Shown: positions 57,824 to 64,000 of the stretch, one piece after another
How positions within the stretch are numbered: position 1 is the stretch's first letter
Layout: each line of letters begins with the position of its first letter
The notes under the pieces: model-generated
What the model saw: only the letters and a program-made list of their open reading frames with translations
What the model was told of the DNA's origin: nothing
The model's database searches: none
Position numbers and translations under genes: made by a program
Assembly: GCA_963675135.1 (NCBI GenBank)
Contig: OY776127.1
Coordinates: 88,583,182 to 88,647,181, forward strand
Source of the DNA: Galeopsis tetrahit
Taxonomy: Eukaryota; Streptophyta; Magnoliopsida; Lamiales; Lamiaceae
Reading direction: 5' to 3'
Length of the DNA stretch: 64,000 nt

Positions 57824-60800
57824 CTAAAAAGCTGGAAGATAAACAAGCAGTTGGTCGTGGCTTGCTATGGCCAAAGCACCTGAGTTTGAAGCATCAGTAG
57901 TAATGCATGAAACTCTGCTACCTGAAAAAACGAATTCAAATAATCATGCCAAATTTAGATTATTGCATTGTACAAGAATAGCCTAGTATAATACACTCAC
58001 AAGATACATTATTTAAGAAACAATACCATTGAAGGAGTGTAGATTTCCCAACTTCTTTCCTGAGGATAACTCCCACATATAAACCTGTCCGTCACACGTA
58101 CCAATTATTCCATGGCCACCAGATGCAGATGCAGCAGCAGTCCTGCAAGGAGAATTTCCATCAACCATGAGAGAGAGAGAGAGATTTGAATTCAGTATTA
58201 ATTGATTACCCTCCATCCAAAACACTTCCGGTTATCACCGTATTGTTGACCAGCAAAGCAAGCCTCCAACAACCACCTACATTAGCTTCTTGCTCGCTTG
58301 ATTGATAACATTCGGAATCTGAACCAGAGGTTGTCGAGATTAAAAGCCAGACAGCTACATGATTATTTTCACTTGTTCCTGAAAATCCCATTTTTGTGGC
58401 ATCCATGATTTCACCTACGAGTGACTTCGTGTTATACTCTCCTTTCCTTTGCCAACTGAAAACACTCACAGGAATGCACTCCGAGACTGAAGTGTCTTGG
58501 GAAGAGAACCTTGATATGAGGTTGCGCTTATCAATATCCCTGCACAAGAGATGCAATAGCACTCATAATTTTTTTTGATCTAGCTTCTCTACAATTGGTT
58601 TTAAAATTTGTAATGTCAAGACTGAAATTTTTCATTATCTCACAAACAACTTCATTAACAAAGCAAATTGAAAGATAAGATAGCAAAATACAGAAATTCA
58701 TGTAAACATGCAATGTACACCTTATGAAAATTGTAAAAATCAGATGGAGGAGTTAATACAACTATTTTAGAAGGAAAATGCAACATACCATATGCCAAAT
58801 TCCCCGAGGCCATTGTGGCCAACAACCATAACAGCAGACCTTGGAATTGTTTTCAACTCCACTATACTAGGAAACGTGCAGTCAAATGTAGGTAAATACC
58901 ATTCTTCTTTTGGAGCACTGCAAATTGAGAAGCAAGAATTAACGTACAGAAATATCACATTATCCAAAACAGAAAACTAATATCAGAAACGGTCGGATAA
59001 CAAATAATGAAGTTACAGCAGGATGCCATAAAAAGTGAGAAAGCAAATTAAAACATCCAGAATGATCAGAAGCAAGTGTACTAAAATGATGTAACTAACA
59101 AGAAACTAAGTGTCGACATTATCTTCAGCATTTAAAATCTCAGCACAATTCCATCCACATTAGAGTCCTGCAGTAAAAATAAAAAGGAAAGGCATGAATC
59201 ACCTCCATCCAGAATTCATGATCCATAGCTTCAGCTTCCCACCCATCTCAGCAGCCAGAAGGAAATTGGTTTCACAAACTAATAAACAGCACACAGCTTG
59301 AGTTGTTTTCAGTCTCGTCACCAGTGAAGCATATCCCTTGTTCAATCTCACAATTATAACTGCATCACACTCAAAGCTATCCGATAAACAAGCTGGACAC
59401 GAGCAGTGCAATTTACCCTCCCTGGGAGCAAAAGTGCAAAGTTAGTATCTCAAGAACAATGACGGATTCATGAAAGTGTTATCCAAACATGAGTAGAGTA
59501 TATGAAGACAGAACCATTACCTACAATAAGGTAATTTAATGCTGTTTAATAAAACAAGTGATTGCCCATCTGGGGTTAACTGTAATAATGATTTCTCAGA
59601 AGCAATCTGCAGAATGAATTACACATTAAGTATTCTAAAATATAAAATTCATACTATTGATACAATCATACAATGGTCAAATAATTCATCTTACATCTCT
59701 ACCATGTGCGTTTTTCAGGATTTGTAAAGGCACATGACCAATTAATGAAGGGCACCCCATTTCCTCTCCCTTCTTTAGAGCCCTGTAGACAAAGAGGGTA
59801 TCCTCCTCGACCTCTGAGTATCCACATTTAACACACACGAAAATCTCATTTTGTGTGACAGTCAGTTGCACCATTGAAATTGGTGCAGGGTGAGCGTAGC
59901 ATGCAAAATGCTCAAGAAGATCCTGTAGATTGCTATTTAACTTTGTTTTGGGTTGAACAATCGACTTTGAATCTTCATTTATTTTGATGTTTTGAGTCAG
60001 ACTGCAGCAACTTGTACTTGGTATCTGTAGATTTACAGATATGAAGAAGGATTATTACAAGCAATAAATTTGTCACTATATGCAATCTGGCAAAACCATC
60101 TTCAGCTTTCTGAAGGCATGAAATTAGTAAGGATGAAGAGCTTGATATCACATGTTCTTGATTGGCTAAAAGTGCCAGCAAAATATTGTTCCATACCTCA
60201 GGGGTGCAAATATATAAGAAACTTCTGCAGATGACACTTACTGATGTAGAAGTCTTATTCACGATGGACGCTTGCACAGAAGAAAGGCTATCTACGGGAT
60301 GGCAATCAAATCTGTCTCGCTTTGAGTTAGCAGTAAATTCTGTCACAGGAGCTAGAGCATTTCCGTCCATAAATGTAACACCAGCAGTGATGGTGTCTGT
60401 TCATACATAGCATGGCACATGATAAATGTCCTGGTTAGAAATTTTGGACTAAGAAAGGTTGATGCTTCAGGAAGAGAAGATTATATCTTTGACTTTTTAC
60501 GTTAGGAGAATTCAAATATTTGATTACCTATCCAATGCAAAAAGAGCCTTATGTAATATCTCAATAATACAAAAGGAGCCTTAAGTATAATAAGCAAGCA
60601 AGAAACTCGCCCCATGCCTATGGTGAATTCCAAAAGGGCACATATGAAAAAAAAAATTGTATGTCATTTGAAGCCAGGGCTAAAAGAGATAACTTAGACA
60701 CAACAATCATCACCAATTTTGGGCTAATCATATAACAGTCAGAAACTCATACCATGCTTGGTATTTTTACTATGACAAAGCAGCAGGTTTGCATCTGCAT

Positions 60801-63800
60801 CAACATCAAGTAGTAGCTCTGCTTGAAGGTATGGACCAGATGACAATTGACCAGCTTGCACAGCATCACCAATAGGATGCAGATCATCGTTATCAAAACT
60901 ATCAGGCACCACAGAATCTGAGTTCCCGAATGTAGAGACAACTGAATCATGACCAGAACAGGGTATACACGCCTTTTCATTGTTTCTTCGAAGAACTGAA
61001 TGCTCAGATAGCCCTGTGGCCGGAAGGTTTGTAAGAATCAAATAAAAGAATTTGGAACTGATTAAATTGGTTTAACAGAAAACCTGAAGATACACAGATA
61101 CAAATGCATTAAATTCATAACATATTTTATATCCTTACCGATGGTTGAATCATTCATACTAATGCTGGGTATGTTATATTCTTCGTGAGATCTTTGAGTA
61201 AGGGGTTTTGAAGGATTTAGACTTTTCCTTTTCCTTCTAGAGAATGTCTTAAGTAAAGGAACAGCTTGAGGAAGTAAAACTGCCATCATGGAATTGACTA
61301 TTTCTTGATCTGAATCAGTACCACACGATTCTGGGGTTGTATTGCAAGCAGATGTTCCCATTTCATCTTCTGGGAGTGAATCAGTCACTTGAACCTCAGA
61401 CTTGGCCACATCATTGTGAATTGCATCCAGTTGCACATCTTTCTTTAGGGAAGAAACATAAGAGCTTTCTGCCAAAAAATAAAAGTATGACTCAAAGCTA
61501 GTCAGGGGAGAACCAAAAACAGAAGTAGTATTAGTTCATAATGAGTGCTTGCAAGATATGTTAAGTGTGTCTAAATAATACCACATATTAGAATTAGAAT
61601 ACCTTCAGCGTGATCATAAGTATCAGCTGCAAAAAGACCAGCATCACTGAAAACTGGAGTATCATGCTGAACATTTGCAGCTCCATCTCTCTCCCCTATT
61701 ATAATGCTATTAGATTCTTGGAGCCCACAATACTCTGATTTGTCGCACTGTCATAAATTCACCACATTAGATAGATTTATGAACTAGCTATGAATATGCT
61801 TTAATTTTTCTAAAATCAAATATGTGATGTACTCAATGTATTGGTAAATTATTACAGAGCAGATAAGAAAGTACTATAATCACTTACAAACTTACAGGTT
61901 CTTGTTTTTGCAAATTATCAATATCCAGAGATTCCAGTCCAAAATGATTTATAGGAACAGGGAGACTTTGTTCTTCTTTGAACAGGGCCTCTCCTACTTC
62001 AGGATTATCAGATATCTCCAAAGAATCTAACTGCAAACCTCTTTCTGCAATAGGCCGAATTTTTTCTTTCTCTATTACAGAAACCGAGTTTTCTGGTCCA
62101 GGTTTATAATAATCCTTGGACACTTCATTTGCAGCAGCAAAGGTTGGAAGATCGCTGCTTCTATCATTAGATAGATCTCTTTGCTTAGAAGTTGAAGTGG
62201 TAACATTGTTTGTGCTTTCTTCTAGCTCATGTTGTTTGAAATGATTCCCATTGAGCCGTTTACTGCTAACAACTTTGTCATTCCTGCTTCTCTTCCCTTT
62301 ATCATGTGATGATTTCACCAAATATGTTAGCAAATAAGGATCAGGATTTGATTGTTTGCATTGCCATTGATAAATAGACCACAAGCTTCACCTGAGAAGT
62401 TTGATGGTAAGGAACTCTGTTCAGTAGTCCCACCAACATTTGCCAGTAATTCCCGCAGTAACCTCTGAACGAATGTGTTTTTGAATCCAAAAAACTGAAA
62501 ATTGCACAGAACATAGGAAAAGCATTAGAACTTCGCCTCTTTATACATTTCTCAATCAAAATTCAAGAAATCTGGTCTGAATAAAAGGACAGTTGACAGT
62601 TGGCAATATCATTGTGGTGCTAGGGAAAAAGGCGCATAGAATACAGCAGTAACAACACCACAAGAATAGAATACTTCGTTAAAACACAATTATGCAAGAG
62701 CACTGCATGACAATTGAATGTCTATGTTCTCAGAAAATACCAATGCAGATACCCCAAATGATCAGGATCCAATCTAGAAGCTTTTTGAAATCAAGTATTG
62801 AGTTCACGATTCACGAAAAGGAAGAGGGGAAAGGAAATGCAATGTACCTCTACTCCATCTATCTTGCAAGAAAACCTCTTTGCATTCCACAACTTTGCAC
62901 AGCCTTTCTTCTGAAAACTCCGCCACACAATGTCTGGAGTGCCTCCAGAACATGAGTTGCCATCAGTAGAACTAATCTGTAATGCGACATTGGATGCCAA
63001 TATATAAAGTTAATAATGCCACCAAATAAAAATGTCAGGTTACATGAAGGCTTGATGCTGACTCACTGTAAATGATGGACCTTTAAGACCTTCAACAATT
63101 TCCATAGTGTAAGTAACCCCATTCTGAGTCCTCAGTGATTTGTATCCAACAGGATACGGATAGCGGTCTTTACCCTGATGAGTGAAAGAAATTAGCATGT
63201 ACTAAAGAATAGAGATCATTGATTGCAGCTGCAGTCCTTAGCATCACTCGAGTGGAATCTAGGGGAAGTTTATCATGGATTTGAATTTATCAAGTGCAGC
63301 ACTTCTTTGATATCACAAATAGAAGTATAACCTAGCCCAACAAACTTGATGATACAAAAAAATTCACAGCTGAAGAACCAGTGAGATCCCATCCTAAAAC
63401 CAAATGGTATTACTCACATCTGACATCTTCAACACTATTGAATCATTATAACTCAATGCAACATGTTTTGCTCCACCAGAGATTCTCTGAAGCCACATAT
63501 ATTCAATATTGTTTGGTGCGTGAGAGATTCTTTTGAAGGCACATACATTTCAGTAAAACATACATACAAGTTTTGTAAATATTGAAATCAAATCCGTTCT
63601 AGAATCATACATGTCTACTAAAATTCAAGCTAATTGTTCATCTATCATGAAGCAGAATCAATAGCGTTGCAGAAAACTAGGCAAATAATCAAAGTATAAC
63701 AAAATAATGAAGCGGAATCAATAGTACTGCAGAGAATTAGACAACATGATTAAAGTAGAAGAAGAGAACCGAACCCTAGATGAGCTCCAATACTTCTTGT

Positions 63801-63879
63801 ACCACAGACCAGTGTAGAGCTTTCCGATTGATAAAATTTCTAAATCCTCCGAAATTTCTTCCTTCGAAGTTTTCCCCAT
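57824..63879 (-). CDS. FYRN/FYRC-domain protein with WD40-like C-terminal segments
   Basis: Sixteen core exons on the minus strand (first 63775-63879, last 57824-57921) join in phase to 1014 aa. An extra 69-bp in-frame exon is possible (1037 aa). It begins MGKTSKEEISEDLEILSIGK. The FYRN part includes DRYPYPVGYKSLRTQNGV and MEIVEGLKGPSF. The FYRC part includes SSTDGNSCSGGTPDIVW and FFGFKNTFVQRLLRELLANV. These paired domains occur in MLL/Trithorax-type chromatin proteins and TBRG1. A long Ser/Glu-rich middle (about 200-560) holds a basic SRRKRKS motif that could be a nuclear signal. The C-terminal third has WD40-like strands (LLAAEMGGKLKLWI, GHNGLGEFGIW, IGTCDGQVYMWELSSGKKL). I know a plant family with this build but cannot name its function. 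Exon 6 needs an acceptor at 62296 after a CTAAC branch sequence; that junction is the least certain. Confidence 0.8.
63418..63486 (-). other. Candidate cassette exon of the FYR-domain gene
   Basis: On the minus strand this 69-bp stretch is bounded by CTTCAG and GTGAGT, has no stop, and would insert 23 residues (RISGGAKHVALSYNDS...) between exons 1 and 2 without changing frame. Skipping it gives SSR-GKDRYPYPVGY, the arrangement I remember from plant homologs. It may be an alternative exon, a lineage-specific exon or chance. Confidence 0.45.
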
Positions 63880-63957
63880 TGATGTCAACACGATTCTCAC
63901 TCTGAATGTGCGCGCGCGCGTCCCCGCTGAGGTTTTAAGAGGGAAGAATTCGAAATG

Positions 63958-63965
63958 GCGCCAAA
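63958..63965 (-). promoter_or_regulatory. E2F-type site upstream of the FYR-domain gene
   Basis: The minus strand reads TTTGGCGC, within TTTGGCGCC, about 80 bp upstream of the start codon. TTTSSCGC is the E2F/DP consensus of S-phase genes. A CGCGCGCGCG run lies between the site and the start codon. Regulation by E2F is an inference from one motif. Confidence 0.4.
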
Positions 63966-64000
63966 TTTTAAACTCAATGATGTTTTTTTTCTAAAACAAA

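Noticed and set aside
61884..62384. Exon of the FYR gene extended to 62384
   Set aside because: The stretch 62297-62391 behaves as a short intron (GTGAAG donor, CTAAC branch, AG at 62297), and reading through it brings a stop in the proper frame.

Overview
This is nuclear DNA from a dicot plant. The genes have many short, AT-rich GT-AG introns, their products are plant-specific families, and the spacers hold MITEs and retroelement debris. I cannot fix the species. Exon coordinates were read by eye. Each spliced model below was checked for reading phase across every junction, so small boundary errors remain possible but frames are consistent.

Layout. 1-1852 (+): 3' part of a DEAH-box RNA helicase (DEAH10/RID1-like), cut by the window edge. 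3398-5844 (+): methylesterase of the MES11-15 type. 6171-8201 (-): cytosolic UDP-glucuronate decarboxylase (UXS). 9.2-12.3 kb: transposon-rich spacer with a MITE that received a LINE ORF1-type insertion. 13384-14608 (+): SPIRAL1-like microtubule protein. 15165-16455 (-): COQ4. 18866-27093 (+): 17-exon STE20/Hippo-type kinase (SIK1-like). 27732-29398 (+) and 34747-36687 (+): two intact copies of a RimP-like organelle protein on a ~2.3-2.5 kb segmental duplication. Between them lie a type I MADS-box gene (30359-31132, -) and retroelement-like DNA. 40117-43941 (+): RDR1. 44371-46948 (-): fructokinase-like FLN2. 47477-49554 (+): mitochondrial HPPK-DHPS. 49.6-53.9 kb: MITE-rich spacer. 53922-57058 (+): reversibly glycosylated polypeptide / UDP-arabinopyranose mutase, with a nine-unit 151-bp satellite in intron 1. 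57824-63879 (-): large FYRN/FYRC protein with WD40-like C-terminal segments.

The gene order is informative. From memory, Arabidopsis carries HPPK/DHPS, FLN2, the UPF0090/RimP-like gene, SIK1, SP1L2 and MES15 consecutively (At1g69190-At1g69240). It carries SP1L1, MES13 and RID1/DEAH10 together (At1g26355-26370), and SPR1 beside COQ4 (At2g03680-90). This window looks like one chromosome segment holding the content of all three, i.e. a less fractionated ancestral block, interrupted here by UXS, the MADS gene and RDR1.

Functionally these are mostly housekeeping genes: cell-wall sugar supply (UXS and RGP), organelle biogenesis (FLN2, RimP-like, COQ4, folate synthesis), morphogenesis (SIK1, SPIRAL1) and RNA silencing (RDR1). 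FLN2 and HPPK-DHPS are head to head with about 530 bp between start codons. I found no convincing new multi-gene system. The unusual material is structural: the intronic satellite, a 425-bp palindrome in the kinase intron, a MITE family with a conserved internal motif, the RimP-like duplication, a methylesterase without the nucleophile serine, and a candidate cassette exon in the FYR gene.
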